Assembly (NCBI GenBank): GCA_033782935.1
Contig: JAWQEG010001550.1
Location: forward strand, 1 to 64,000
Reading direction: 5' to 3'
DNA from: Petrolisthes cinctipes
Taxonomy: Eukaryota; Arthropoda; Malacostraca; Decapoda; Porcellanidae
DNA: 64,000 nucleotides
Made by a program: the position numbers and the translations under genes. Below the pieces are notes generated by a model. The model was not told the DNA's origin. It did no database searches and worked only from the letters and a program-made list of their open reading frames with translations. Positions 1-12,514 of this stretch are shown here, in pieces (within the stretch, counting starts at the first letter, position 1; each line of letters begins with the position of its first letter).

Positions 1-71
1 TCTCTCCGTAAAGATAAATGATCCGAGGCGATGGTTTGACATGTGAAAAAAAAAAATTATTCTTCACATCG

Positions 72-74
<3 letters not shown>

Positions 75-141
<67 letters not shown>

Positions 142-178
142 GGATATTGAGAAATGTTGAGGCTGCCGCTGAAATGTT

Positions 179-239
<61 letters not shown>
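75..239. repeat. Two (GA)n microsatellite blocks
   Basis: Near-perfect (GA)n runs occupy about 75-138 and 183-239. They are separated by a 45-bp unique piece that reads AAATGGATATTGAG at its left end. The reading frame across them (Arg-Glu repeats) is a product of the dinucleotide and not a gene. Confidence 0.95.
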
Positions 240-241
<2 letters not shown>

Positions 242-556
242 TAGCAACCTATAACATCCAACGCTATTTTGTGCTCTCTCTCTCTTACCTAACCTCATAA
301 TAATTTTTTTTTTAGTTTTGCATTCATATAATCGAAACTTGTATTGTTTCTGAGTAATATAATCCTTCCTGAATCTTGTGTGGAGTGTACCGTACTGTAT
401 ATACATTTATAAGTGGTTTGATGTTGTATTGTAAACATCTTCTTCATAATTACTACTTGGTGTGTCTTGACTTTCGTGTCTACACCACAATAAAGCACTT
501 CATTATACAAGGGGAACAAAGGCTCTCCTGGGTATATTTTTATTGGGTGGGGGGGG

Positions 557-593
<37 letters not shown>

Positions 594-642
594 TTAAACA
601 TTGCAGCTGCCGCCTCAACATTTCTCAATATCCATTTTCTCT
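138..642. repeat. Inverted 50-bp repeat pair flanking a 400-bp spacer
   Basis: The segment at about 138-190 (AAATGGATATTGAG, then GAAATGTTGAGGC) reappears as its reverse complement at about 590-642. In both places it sits between (GA)n or (CT)n tracts. The arrangement suggests either the two ends of a small foldback or MITE element, or two oppositely oriented copies of a repeat that carries GA tails. No target duplication was identified. Confidence 0.6.
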
Positions 643-776
643 CTCTTTCTAATATATACGTACTGTAAGCGACTGAAGGGAAGGGAGAGATAGAGGAGTG
701 GAAAGGGGAGTAAGATGAAGCTGACAGGTGAGATACAGTATGATGAAGGTGGTGATAGGGAGGGGACAGCAGATGA

Positions 777-814
<38 letters not shown>

Positions 815-1208
815 AAACGTAGTGAATTTTACTTTTATAAATACCGGCTGCTGTTTTGTGTGGCAGTCACGATTTATTCTCTCTTTCCCTCTCTCTCTCT
901 CACACACACACAATCGTGCAGTCTCTCTTTCATTAGTGATTTGACTTGAAAATGAGAGATTGACCGCCCTAGACCTGAAAGACCCTGTAGGTTGAGGGAA
1001 ATAATAGAGAGGTGGGACAGCAAGCATGAAGATAACAGGAAAGGAGGGACAACTGAAGCATTGAGAGGGAGTGGCTCAAGTCCAAAGGGGTGGCAACAAT
1101 TTTTCAATACCTTTCAAGAGTACAGTTGGTCTACAAATGGAGCCATCCAGGTATGCTAGTCTCATCCATTTCCCTCAGAATAAGTTTGGTTATGAATGAA
1201 ACTACAGC

Positions 1209-1374
1209 TTAAGGGGTTAGTATACTTTTGGTACATTATAGCACCTTCATTCCTCAAATTATGCCAGTAAATATGATCAGAATAACAAAATTAAAGGTGG
1301 CCTGTTGCTTGGGAGTAGTTGGAAAGAATAAGCTGCGCCAGATTACCAACACTGTACCGGAACTGTCCCTTTAA
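1209..1374. mobile_element. TTAA-flanked MITE, family H, copy 1
   Basis: The segment starts TTAAGGGGTTAGTA and ends CCCTTTAA, with TTAA at 1209-1212 and 1371-1374. The interior resembles segments at 8238-8371, 12996-13160 and 27118-27259: a 'gattcctccaaa' block, a 'ttgcttgg' block and 'aacactgta' before the right end. TTAA flanks with no coding capacity suggest a piggyBac-type non-autonomous element. The similarity was judged by eye. Confidence 0.5.
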
Positions 1375-1942
1375 CCAAACAATGGAAATACATACCAATG
1401 TGATACTTAAACATCCAGCCACTTGTCATTCAAGTATAGGGATAAGGAAACTACACCTACTTACTTATCCATGGTCTATTAACAGGAAGTATATAAAGAC
1501 AATGATACTATACAGTTGCCTCAGGTATTTCTTTACCTCCTGTGGTGGCTGTAGAGTACAGTACATGTGATAATGTTGGATTCGTTCCAAACACATCTGA
1601 TACAAAACAGAACAAAGACTTACACACCTGTAATGATGACACCATCTAGTTCTGTATTCATATAATAATATTATATATTTGTGTAAAGTGCTGCATATAT
1701 CTCACTGTCCACGACTTATAGTGAAATATTTAACATTACCAGACATTGATTAATTGAGTTATATGTAAATATAATTCATCAGGGAGATTAATCTCATTCA
1801 TAAGTGTAACTCAAGTATTGCTACTCTGTCACATCTACACTATATATATATCAGACATAAATCAGGGGGTAAAGAAATACCTTGACACAACTGTACCTCT
1901 ACTTTCTTTCTAGTTGAGTACAGTAATACAGTACAGTACACC

Positions 1943-2062
1943 CTTGATATAACAATAAAACATTCATACATCCAACACTTCATGTTACACTCTGTCCCTC
2001 ATTGAAGATCAGTATTTGTTTTCCCAGGCTGCTGTTATTCATTAACATATAGACTAAGTGAT
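1943..2062 (+). repeat. Dispersed repeat family J, copy 1
   Basis: About 120 bp with 'acttcatgttacactctgtccctca' followed by 'ttttcccagg' and 'ttattcatta'. Related copies occur at about 13850-13970, 48298-48390 and 49690-49820. All are non-coding and none has clear termini. Confidence 0.5.
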
Positions 2063-2467
2063 CTTAGTGGGCCTGTGTTAAATGACAAATGTTTAATATG
2101 TTATTATAATACTGAGGGCCTTTTGTATCACCAAATGTTACAGGAAGCAACACACAATACTGTTAATCAATCAAAGAAAGATTTAAGAGACCTGTATGTG
2201 TTGCCGTCTGAATATTGCAGACTAATGACTCTTTCAAACTGTGCCAAGAAACACAAGGCCTCTTTGTAGCCTAGAGGTCATTTATTTATTGTCATAGTTT
2301 GGAGGAATCAGTAACATTGAATATGCTGACTAAATTACATGCTGCTTGAACAAGAGAGCATATTTTTAACCCTTATTTTGATCAAATTTTTTCTAGGATA
2401 ATAAAATCTACTAGAGATATAAAGAAGGAGCTTATAGAGCACAGACCCTCATAAGCCTGGAAACATA

Positions 2468-2640
2468 AAAAGAGGATTACAGTACTCAGCAGGGCAATGG
2501 ACTACTTGCCAAAGAAGTAACCACACAGGTAGTAAACACACTCACAAAAAAGAGAATTACTGTACTAGATTACTAAGGATGGCAATGGACCACTTGCCAA
2601 AGAAGTAACCACACAGGTAGTAAACACACACAAGCAGCAT
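2468..2640. repeat. Imperfect tandem duplication over the GPAA1 stop region
   Basis: A unit of about 85-90 bp occurs twice. Copy 1 (about 2468-2552) contains GGCAATGGACTACTTGCC and copy 2 (about 2550-2640) contains GGCAATGGACCACTTGCC; both are followed by the same AAAGAAGTAACCACACAGGT. Copy 2 encodes the last residues and stop of GPAA1, so copy 1 is an extra non-coding partial copy of the terminal exon in its 3' flank. Confidence 0.85.
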
Positions 2641-3307
2641 CAAACACCCAATTAGAATAGATGAGAGCATCAGCAACACTATACATGAGAGCACGTTTGA
2701 TGGCCATGTATGCCCTCCACAACAGCCTCAATGGAGCCGACCCTGGGAAGTTAATGACTGTGTCTAGTAGTACTGAAAACATCAACAGGCTGAGTGGGTG
2801 AACTGATAGTACTAACAATGACTTCGCCAATCGACCCAACCTGTGTATCACAAAACATAATATTAGTAAAAATATGTTAATTGACTAAACATGGATTAAA
2901 TTCAAGATATTTATACAAGATTTATACATGGAGGAGTGTATGTTAAGGCTGGCAACCTGGTTTTAACATGACAGTCCACATAAGGCAGTGAATGAGAAGC
3001 AGTGATAAAGTTACATAAACTGGAAAAGATATTGATAAAAGTGAGAGTGAAAGTGATGCCAAAATTAATCAACTAACCTGGAATGTGAAGGTGAGGCCAT
3101 GAGAGCAACGGGAGTGAAGGTGAGGGTAATAATGAGTGCAAGAGAGAAGTTGTACACGGCTCCAGCAAACACCAACACTGCTAACTCCAACACAGCCACA
3201 GTCTTAACAACCTCCCAACTCACACCACCAATCTCAGTACATCTGTAGTTGAGAAACATATATTGTAATGGTGAAATGGGTCACTCACACTCATTCTCAC
3301 TATTTAT

Positions 3308-3396
<89 letters not shown>

Positions 3397-6300
3397 AGTA
3401 CATCTGTAGTTGAGAAACAGATACCGGTATTGTAAAGGTGAAATGGATCACTCATTCTCACTATTAATCTCATTCTCACTCTCTCTCTCTATTTCTCAGT
3501 ACATCTGGAGTTGGGAAACAGATATTGTAATGGTGAAATGGGTCATTCATACTCATCCTCACTCTTATAGTGTGAAATGGGTCACTCATAATATATTTCA
3601 CTCTTACAGTTGTATGGGAAGAGAACGTTTGTGGTATTGACAATGGTATGGTACCAATACAATGGTTCTGTATTATATCTATAGAATCATTATACCATTA
3701 CCATGCCATAGTCAACACCTCCCCAGTCCTAAGTCTTACAATAAGTCTTACAGTCCTGCCTACAGTCCTAAGACTTACAACAAAATATAATAATAAATAT
3801 TTATAATATTACAGGAAACTATAACAGTATTAATGGTAATAATAATCCTGTAGATGTATATCTACTAAATTATAAATACTGTACTGTTCCATTTATAATT
3901 ATGCAGAATGAGAGTTTGTAATATAGCATCAGGTTAATTAAACACCTCCAAGAGAGAGGCTTTAAATCACCTAACACAGTGTATATTAAACGATAGATGA
4001 ATAATGCAAACAATTCTTAGTTTAATTACTTTTGTTCTACTGCTCTTCACAACAAGGAGAAAGCTTTCAAATGTTGTTGTTACCTTTAAATTAAAAAATC
4101 TCAAGCTATCTATATTTCTGTTCAGAATTGACCACACATGCTCTGTATATTTCTGCCCAGAAATCAACTACATCTGTTGTACAAGATGACCAAGTCAATA
4201 TTATGTTGTACCGGTAAATACAATAACTTACTTTGCCATGAAGTGTGGGAGGAAAAGTAGTGTGATAGCAGCTCCCAGTAGACCAAAGAACACACTGTCT
4301 TCAGTTGATAATGCCATAACCAAACCCAGACGTGATAGTAAAGGTGGTGTTGCTGCCAGACCAGCACTTACTACGTGTGTTGTTACTACTACTGGTATAC
4401 TACCCATTACACTGTAGTCCACCTGTAATACACCAATACACATTGGTAATAATGTTACACATATTGTCAACAGTATTTTGGTATTATTTTTACAGTATTA
4501 TCATTATTATTATATTATTATTATTAATATCATAATTATTACTACTACTGTATTACTATGATAGTTATTATTTTTATTATTATTGTTCTTATGTTTACTA
4601 TAATTATTATTATTATTATTGTTATTGTAATTATAATAATAATAATTATTATTATTATTATGAAGATATATTATTAATTGATCTTAGGGTAAGGTATATG
4701 ATGCCATCCCAACATTAGTGGTGTTGACAATGGAGTGGTACCGGTACAATGGTTTTCTTGTTTGTCTATTGTACAGTATGGAGCCATCATACCAGTTCAT
4801 TGTTATCATATGTATCACAAATGTTCTTCAATACAGCCCTATATTAAACAAACCATTCCCCAAGATAGATCCATACTAATATAATTTTATATAAACACAC
4901 ACGCACAATTAAACAGTCAATGTGACACACCTTTTTAACAGTGAAGGGTGTGGAAGTGGAAGTTTGTATATCAGCAGCACAACTTGTAGAGAACCAGAGT
5001 GCTAAAGCCTTCACTAACAGACCTCCAGCCAACAGGGCAAATGGTGGCATATATACTCCTGTAAACAATTATACATAAATATTAAACACTCTACAGTAAA
5101 CTTTCCTTAAATAATAATCCATATCCTTTTCTACAACAAAAAAGTAGTACATTTTCACTGTAAACTTAATGTATGTAAACATTGGCAACTAATGTCTGAA
5201 GTACTGTACTGTATATACAAATTTTTATGGCAGCACAAATTACATCGAATTATATATATATTTTATCAATTATTACATGATGTATTCTAAATATTAAAAT
5301 AGGTGTTGTTGAGGTGAGAAGGAAATATCACCAACTATGACTGGGTTAATGGAGAGACATTCAATACATACCAATGGAGATGTAGCGTGTGGTGGAGGGA
5401 AGGAGGTAGAAAAAGAAGGACTGATGGAATCTCTCTAGTAGGTTATTGAGGGAACGACACACACCTTCCAATACTCTACCCAATTGTTGTACACCAACCC
5501 TCCTTCCTAATACACTGTTCCATTCACTACCTTCCACAGTCACTGCTGCTATACCATACCTGTTATTGTTATTCATTATTATTATTATAAACACTAATAA
5601 TACAATACAGCAGACCTTCCTTGATTTACAATAAATATATACTTGTATCCACCACATATTATTATTATTATTATAAACACTAATCAATCTGGATACAGTA
5701 TAATACCATACAATACAGTAGACCCACATTTTACAATAAATAAAAACTTGTTTCCATTATAATTATGAAGTGTAGCCAAATCATCCATGTCTTGTTCTTT
5801 ATTACCAAGATATATTACTATGATGGAAGGATAATATAGGTGGATATATATTTCATATGGGCTGTAAAGTACCTATGAAATAATCCATGGTTGCCTGTAG
5901 GTACACCTGTGGCTTGAGATGCTACCATAGACAGTAATGTCTCTAGTTGTTGTAACCATCCTCCCCATGACTCTGGTCTAGGATGATCAATCTGTAATAT
6001 AATGTGTATATAGAAACATGAACCTTACATTACATAAATTACATAAATTAAAATCACCTTTATAATCTCTACCAGATATATCTGTAGTGAATAATCACCT
6101 TTTCAATATAACACATTACACTGCTACATAAGCCTCAGTGTTCTATTCCCTCAATAAGCTACATTCATGTTTACACACTAACAAAATGTAGAAATATAAG
6201 TAAAGTATGTTACAGTACGGGTATATATAGAAATACAGTATGTATATAAACAAACCCAATACTGTACCCTGTTCTTGAAGGTGTGAGGAACATTCTCCCG

Positions 6301-7201
6301 TTGACAGAGGCGGTGAATGAGGTTGACCAGGTCCAAGTTGGGTAGTTGTCCATTGAGTCCCTCCACTTTAACATCCAGATGACTCACCCTGGCACTATGT
6401 AGTTCCAGGTTGATGGCTGCCTGGGTACAAATGGAAAAATGAATCACAGAAAATGCACAAGTTAATTGCAGTATCCAAAGGAACACAACTGTTTATAGCA
6501 ATTATACTATAATTATTTTTGTGATGACCAGTCTCATAAAATACAGTACAGTAAACTATTATCCACATAAAATTTTTTCATCCAAAAGCTCCATCAGACG
6601 CAATATGATGAGGCATTTACAGTACAACAAAATTGGAAGTGATATTTTACCTCTCTACTCTTTTTACTTCACAGATGAGAATGGGCTTATTGGTGTTTAT
6701 CTTCACCTCCTCAATTAAGAAAGAATTTAGAAGGAGAAAAAAAAATCCCTGTGTTGCATGTAATAATAAAGTTTAGAGTGTTGTATTTACCTGTATTGCT
6801 CCAGCACGTCCCTGTATTCCACCATGATCCAACACAGGACCACCAGAACAGCCATGATGGTAAGCTCCCAGCCAGGCCTCTGTACCCAACTGCTCATGTT
6901 CTGTCACCAGGAATATGATGTCTTTGGCCCAATACACCTGTTCTGTAGGGTAAGGTGTGGTACCGTTTTCATTCCTCTATGGTACACTCGAGTGGTAACC
7001 ACAATCTCTACCCCACCCGAGTCAAAGCAAGAGATCTGAAGCAGGCAGTTTCTATATGACAGCCAACCCAAAGTCTTTATTGGTTCAAGATGTGTGTGTG
7101 TGTGTGTGTGTGTGTTTCACCTGGTCTTTGATCACGTGATGGACACATGCTCACCAACTGTTACCCTCCTGGAATGAGCTCAGAGCTCTTGGTAACCGAT
7201 C

Positions 7202-7234
<33 letters not shown>

Positions 7235-9231
7235 TGGTTTGGTTGGGTAGTTGTCCAGAAACCATCTGCTTCAGATCTCGGGTTTTGACTCAGGTGGTCT
7301 AGGGAATGTGGTCTGTGACAATACAACAAATGCAGTCTTCATTGTCGCTTCACTTTTGAGTACTATGAAGCCCTTATTACACATGATGGAGGAATAATAA
7401 AATATAAATCTTAAATACAAACATAAAATAGAAATAATACACTGCACTGTATAAAATGGTAACAAAGTAGAATTCATGACAAACAGTAAGATATAAATAT
7501 GTGTGGAACCTGAACCAAACTTACTGGAGAAGAACTGAGCCATAGCCAACATGAGAGCAATGGATGGAGCTGTGGTTTGTAGGAATGATGAGGGAGGTCT
7601 GTAAGGTGCTGCCACAACTATAGCCTCAGTACTGCTTCCACGCCCAGCACGCAGAATACCGTACACATTCTGACCACTGAAGCTCTGTATAATAATATGA
7701 TCATTATAATAATTGGTCTTTCATTTCCGTACATTTACCACTAGGGCCAAAAATCTGGGGAAATCTCTCACTTAAAGCAATGAAAGGTCTGTAGAAATCA
7801 GTTAAGAATTTATACATGATAGAACTGGTAAAGCTGGAGAATTTTCCTAGTGAGATATTGCCAGAAATAACTATTGTACTATATGTATCAAAGCTATATA
7901 GCTTACAGACAGAAAACTCTGTATAATGGCCCAGTGAGGTCAAAGACACATGTCTTGGTGCTACAACAACAAAACATATATAATATTACCTTTTCTTTGC
8001 CCATGGGGTAGTGAAGAGTGAAATTGTGTGTGAATGTGTCCAAACCCAGCTGAGTAAACTGACCCACTAACCAGGCATAGGGCATACCAGCAGGATGTTT
8101 CTCTGCTTCCTCTGTCAAACTCTGTAATATATATAATGCCTTTACTACCAGTACTCCATATTCTTTCTATAATATAAACACTGCCATATATTTTATTCAT
8201 TTGGTAATTGAAACACTGCTTAACTTCTTATCTTTGGTTAATCAAGGGGACATTAGAGTGCCTTGATTCCTCCAAAGTATGTCAAAAAACAGGACCAAAA
8301 ATAATGGTGTCCCGTTTGGAGGAGGAATCAGTTGCTCCAGATATAACAGCAACACTGTACTATCTCCTTAATAATAATAATAAAAAAAAATTAACTAGTA
8401 TTTTTACCTGAAGATATTGAAGCATGAGGGAATCACCATGGAAATCTCCCTCCACCAGACCAGGCAGCAATGCATTCTCAGAGAAGTAAGTTCCTAAGTG
8501 TAAAGACAAGGCAAGGTTACAATCATTACAGTATTTGGTTATACAGTAGGTCTATTTACTCAAAAACATTTTCAGGTGACAATACTGTAAGTTATGTGTG
8601 TGTGATAATGGGCCAGATTCAAGAGCATTCATTCGTGGTGCATATTATAGTGTGGTACTGGTACGACAACTCCATAGACACACTACAGAGCCGTCCATTG
8701 TATCGGTACCATGACATCGTCAAAACCATAAATGTTCCTTCATACGTCACGATGTGCAGTATCAACTCAACCACATAGCCTATACAAAACAATTGACCAT
8801 CGATATAAGATGATTAAATTTAGCATATATATCCTATTAACACAGGCTCAGTAAATAGCTTAGTGTGTAGGCCTATGGTAATGAATAACATAAGCCTGGG
8901 AAAACATCTAGGGTGGTAATATCAAACTTTATCTTTGAAAAAAACAATCTTTGTTGCTCAGTTCCTATAATCTTGCAATGCGACGAGAAAGTTTAATATT
9001 ATCAGGTGCCTTGGTAGTTTTCAATGAGAAATTGAGTGTAAAATGAAACGGTGGTGGATACAAGTATTTATTCATTGTACAGGGTGGTCCGAAAGTCTTG
9101 TCACCCCCTACCAAATGTTTAAACATCTTAGCTGTGAAAAATAAATTTGTTTGTGACAATAGGTAATGGGCTGACATACAAGACGAAATGATGAGATGAC
9201 AAATGGGAGGTACAAAAGGCTCCAATATATA

Positions 9232-9266
<35 letters not shown>

Positions 9267-9491
9267 TTAAGGGGTGACAAGACTTTGGTACCACCCTGTA
9301 TATGAATGATGTAGAGTACATAATAATAATAACCCCAGCAAACACTAACCATGGTTGAGTGAATTGTGAGCCAGTGCCAGAAACCAGACCAGACCAATGA
9401 TGTAAAGTGTCACACAGAGAGGTCGATGGTGTCGCTCCAATAATGCCGGCAACTGACTTCTCTCAGTACCAGGATCAGTTAATAATCCCAT
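2573..9491 (-). CDS. GPAA1: GPI-anchor transamidase subunit GPAA1, 12 exons, complete
   Basis: Exons: 9491-9350, 8493-8408, 8121-7990, 7684-7525, 6942-6791, 6420-6268, 5991-5873, 5559-5372, 5058-4931, 4422-4232, 3242-3078, 2840-2573. All junctions are GT-AG and keep the frame; the sum is 1,884 nt, or 627 aa, against about 621 aa in human. The start MGLLTDP matches the known N-terminus. An N-terminal membrane segment (about residues 27-44) is followed by a lumenal M28-peptidase-like region ([45 protein letters not shown]), then [16 protein letters not shown] and several membrane segments to the end. Family role: GPAA1 is part of the ER-membrane GPI transamidase that attaches preassembled GPI to proteins. 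The introns hold MITEs and microsatellites; no coding break is seen. Confidence 0.96.
3313..3391. repeat. (CT)n microsatellite
   Basis: An uninterrupted CT dinucleotide run of about 79 bp in the GPAA1 intron between exons 10 and 11. It is followed by two imperfect repeats of the adjacent exon-11 edge sequence 'tttctcagtacatctg', at about 3391-3420 and 3491-3520. Confidence 0.93.
3633..3719. mobile_element. Small palindromic MITE, family I
   Basis: The left arm GGTATTGACAATGGTATGG pairs with the right arm CCATGCCATAGTCAACACC, giving an almost full-length hairpin of 87 bp in a GPAA1 intron. Related sequence occurs at about 4720-4838, at 8605-8735 (reverse) and at 27603-27700. The superfamily is unknown. 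Confidence 0.6.
4720..4838 (+). repeat. Family I repeat, copy 2
   Basis: Starts GGTGTTGACAATGGAGTGG and continues with 'tttgtctat' and 'tatcacaaatgttctt' blocks shared with 8605-8735 (reverse) and 27603-27700. It lies in the GPAA1 intron between exons 9 and 10. Confidence 0.5.
7090..7232. repeat. Two (GT)n microsatellites
   Basis: (TG)n runs at about 7090-7114 and 7203-7232 in the GPAA1 intron between exons 4 and 5. They lie within an inverted pair of 'gagtcaaa..gagatctgaagcagg' (7018-7047) and 'cttcagatctcgggttttgactc' (7268-7291), which may be the ends of a small element. Confidence 0.75.
8238..8371. mobile_element. TTAA-flanked MITE, family H, copy 2
   Basis: TTAA at 8238-8241 and 8368-8371 bounds a segment with 'gattcctccaaagtatg' and 'caacactgta' blocks shared with the copies at 1209, 12996 and 27118. 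It is in the GPAA1 intron next to exon 2. Confidence 0.45.
8605..8735 (-). repeat. Family I repeat, copy 3
   Basis: On the minus strand it reads GACGATGTCATGGTACCGAT, then 'gtctatggagttgtcgtacca' and 'caccacgaatg'. This is the same order of blocks as 27603-27700 on the plus strand. It lies in GPAA1 intron 1. Confidence 0.45.
9080..9298. mobile_element. mariner-type MITE with TA target duplication
   Basis: The ends are CAGGGTGGTCCGAAAGTCTT (left) and, on the opposite strand, CAGGGTGGTACCAAAGTCTT. Both are flanked by TA (9078-9079 and 9299-9300). The TIR matches the CAGGGTG...AAAGT style of mariner elements. Length is 219 bp with no coding capacity; a (GT)n run sits near the right end. It lies in GPAA1 intron 1. 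Confidence 0.8.
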
Positions 9492-9505
9492 CACATCTGT
9501 AGTGT

Positions 9506-9705
9506 ATTGGACCCGCTTCACTTCACACCTATTGGACCCGCTTCACCTCACACCTATTGGACCCGCTTCACTTCACACCTATTGGACCCGCTTCACTTCA
9601 CACATATTGGACCCGCTTCACTTCACACCTATTGGACCCACTTCACTTCACATCTATTGGACCCGCTTCACTTCACATCTATTGGACCCGCTTCACTTCA
9701 CACCT
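9506..9705. repeat. 25-bp minisatellite, 8 units, upstream of GPAA1
   Basis: Eight contiguous 25-bp units (consensus starts ATTGGACCCGCTTCACTTCA) fill 9506-9705 with few substitutions. It begins 15 bp upstream of the GPAA1 start codon (9491), so it lies in the 5' UTR or promoter. Because 25 is not a multiple of 3, it yields stop-free frames in more than one phase; these are not genes. Confidence 0.95.
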
Positions 9706-9800
9706 ATTAGGAGAAAATTAAGGGAGTTAGTACAGTGTTGGTGGTAATTTTGGAGCATTTCACACCTAGGCCTATTAGGAAAACTGAGCCAAGTTTTATC

Positions 9801-10114
9801 GGTACTTATTGAAAGAATTACCGTTTTGTAGCAGTGTTGCCAGATCCAGCTAGGTCCCAGTATTTTGCCCCGGTCATCTACTGTACTTTACCACGGTTAT
9901 TTCGCGGTAGTTTGCCCAGGTTAGGTCCCGGTAGTCTGATGCGGTCTAGGTTAGGTTAGGTAAGGTCGGGCTAATTTCAATATGCCCTATCTTGGAAATG
10001 GGTCATTTGCGGAGGAAATGCCATAGAAGAAAATAGTCTTAGAATGGTCTAAAGAAGTGGGTAATGAAGGTAGAAAAACTGTACATAATAACGGTAATTC
10101 TTTCAATATTTACC
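9801..10114 (+). mobile_element. TTAGG-bearing MITE, copy 1 (family T)
   Basis: Left end GGTACTTATTGAAAGAATTA; right end is the reverse complement of the same motif (...TTCAATATTTACC). The interior carries 'gcagtgttgccagatc', 'ccaggttaggtcccggtagt', a short TTAGG-like run and 'aatgccatagaagaaaatag'. Length is 314 bp. The flanking 8-mers do not match here, so this looks like an older copy. Confidence 0.8.
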
Positions 10115-10473
10115 CTTCAAAATTAGCTTGAGACACTATGGTGATGTCAGTATTGTAAATATATCAACAATAATTGCTTAATACTTTAAGATATAATACA
10201 CTGGCTGGAGTTGATGTTTTGTTTACAGTCGTGTTGATAAGCAGGGTTACCAAAGTAATATTATGAAGAATCCCCATTACTATTCCACAAAAAAACTCTC
10301 AAGAAATCCCAAGATTCCTGCAATCAAACCCTACATCAGATTATGTTCGTTTATATAAATAATTGGACTTCTTTTGTATAAATAAATGGACATCATACCC
10401 CGGAATGTACGTAGTAAGTAGTAACGTAAATAAAAAAAGATGTAGTTAGTAAGAGTTTGGTATTTGTACTGTA

Positions 10474-10690
10474 CAGTCACCAACAATAGCGACGCCCCTC
10501 TCCTTGACCCATACGAAACCCGCAGCCACTGCTTCAGTGTGGGGGAAGGAGGAACTTAGGAAGGCAGTGGGTGAGAGCAGGCACAGTTGGTTTTAAATTA
10601 ATATGAAAATGATCATAGTATGGAAACAAAAGCTTGTGCCTTTGGTTCAGTATATCTCAAGGCGAGGGGCGTCGCTATGGTCGGTGACTG
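10474..10690. mobile_element. Tc1/mariner-type MITE with TA target duplication
   Basis: The TIRs CAGTCACCAACAATAGCGAC (left) and CAGTCACCGACCATAGCGAC (right, opposite strand) are flanked by TA at 10472-10473 and 10691-10692. Length is 217 bp, with a GC-rich outer part and no ORF. On both sides lies partly palindromic sequence about 'aaattccaaagatccc', so it may itself sit inside an older repeat. Confidence 0.82.
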
Positions 10691-11540
10691 TAACCTTCAA
10701 TATTTACTCTTAGAATATAGATAAATATGGAAAATTGATTTACATACATGAAATTTCCGTATATTTACAGAAGAGTAAAAAATCCATAGAAATGCTCAGT
10801 ATTCGACATAAATTCCAAAGATCCCAAGGTGTTCCTCAAAATTCCACGAACTTGGAAAAATTCCAAGCATTGGCAACCTTACTTTAGCATCGTTGCTAGG
10901 TCCCAAACACAGTGACAGAATTATTATCGTACAGATAATATAAAACTATCGTACACTCACATTTGTAGTACAGTACCTGTATTACTTGTTGTATTTGTAT
11001 ACAGAAAACTGAATGTTGGAGAGTAGCGTCACTGGAGAGTTCAAGACAGCAATTGGTAGACCTGTCTGAATGTATCCATAGTGCTGTATACTATTCAAGC
11101 CGCCCACGGTATAAAGCCATGCCGTTTTGTAGAGAATGGCTGTGGACAACTGACAGCCATTCATGGTCGTACTACATGGTTGTCCGTGGACAAGACATCG
11201 TGCCGTAGACAGGAATTGGCAAAAACTCATTACATTTCAAGAGGACCTTAGGCCACATATTGGTACAATTTTTGACTGTATATTATTTCATCATCTAGCA
11301 TTCTCATTCAATGTTTGAAGAATAACAGGATAATAAAAACTAAATATAAAAATCAGAATATGTATTACTGTACCTGGCATCTCTCACAATGATATACATG
11401 GTATTTTAACTATAAGTTAAATATATACAAGTAATCAGTGTTATCACATGTCATCACTCAGTCCAGCAGAACTATAAGGTACATAATTATTTAGTATACT
11501 GTAACACAGGAGTGGTAATTCACAATGACGTGAAGAGGAA

Positions 11541-11973
11541 CATGCTGAGAAAACCCACTTTTTTTTAGACGGAAAGTATTTATTTTGGACATTTCTGGAC
11601 GTTTCGGAGGCATCTGCCTCTCTCTTCAGCAGTACAGAGTAGAGTGAAACATGTAAACTTTAACTTAAACGAAGGTATGTTCAAACTAGATCCATCAATG
11701 AGAATATCAGTAGTCAAATCCCTCCCAGATGTGAGGTCGGGTCGCGTAGGAGAGGTCAGGTCAGGTCAGGTCGGTTGGGTGAGGTGAGGCCTGTTCTCAG
11801 TAGACACACCTTGTCCCTCCCTCATCCCTCCGTTCCCGGGTCTTGTCAGTGACTTATTTCTTTTCATGTTTCATTCTACTCTGTACTGCTGAAGAGGGAG
11901 GCAGATGCGAAACGTCCAGAATAAATACTTTCAGTAAAAAAAAAGAAAGAAAAAAGTGAGTTTTTCTCAGCAT
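11541..11973. mobile_element. Foldback element with long inverted arms
   Basis: The outer arms CATGCTGAGAAAACCCACTT and, on the other strand, TATGCTGAGAAAAACTCACT continue into inner arms of about 70-80 bp (11567-11652 against 11861-11939). The centre has 'ggtcaggtcaggtc' tracts. There is no coding capacity, and the superfamily is not determined. Confidence 0.75.
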
Positions 11974-12514
11974 ACTGTAACACCATTATGCCAGTTGCTT
12001 GGAATGCTTTGAACCTGTGATTTAATCTGTATTTTCTGGTTAATGGGAAATGTCAACACATAACATAAACCCTTGTACAATGACTGATTACTTTTTGAAT
12101 TATTTGTTCTTTGATATGGACCAGATGCACCCATACTTTTTTTAATAACAAAATAACTTAGGCTTAGAATCATCTAACCTCTGAATATCTCCAAGCACCA
12201 ACATGCTGTACCATCTTATCACTTTCATACATCTTGCACAGAATAAGCTCCTGACTCTTCTGGCTTTAAATTTGATAACAAGTGCCAATACCTTTTCTTC
12301 CCAACTTAATTCAAAATAAGGCCACAAATTGGAGGGACAACAGTTCAACAATAGTTCATTAATAAGTCACAATACAGTATATATAGAAACCTGCTATAAT
12401 ATGCAGGTACTATTGGCCACAAGAATTCACACATATGCCGTTGTTTTAGTGTTTACAACATATAGAAAATGTCAGACTAAGTAACTGCAATACAGTATTA
12501 TTATTAGGTTTGTT

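Noticed and set aside
18..254. Arg-Glu repeat frame
   Set aside because: It is a translation of (GA)n microsatellites.
9506..9705. Possible CRISPR-like array
   Set aside because: The units are contiguous with no unique spacers, and the context is eukaryotic; it is a minisatellite.
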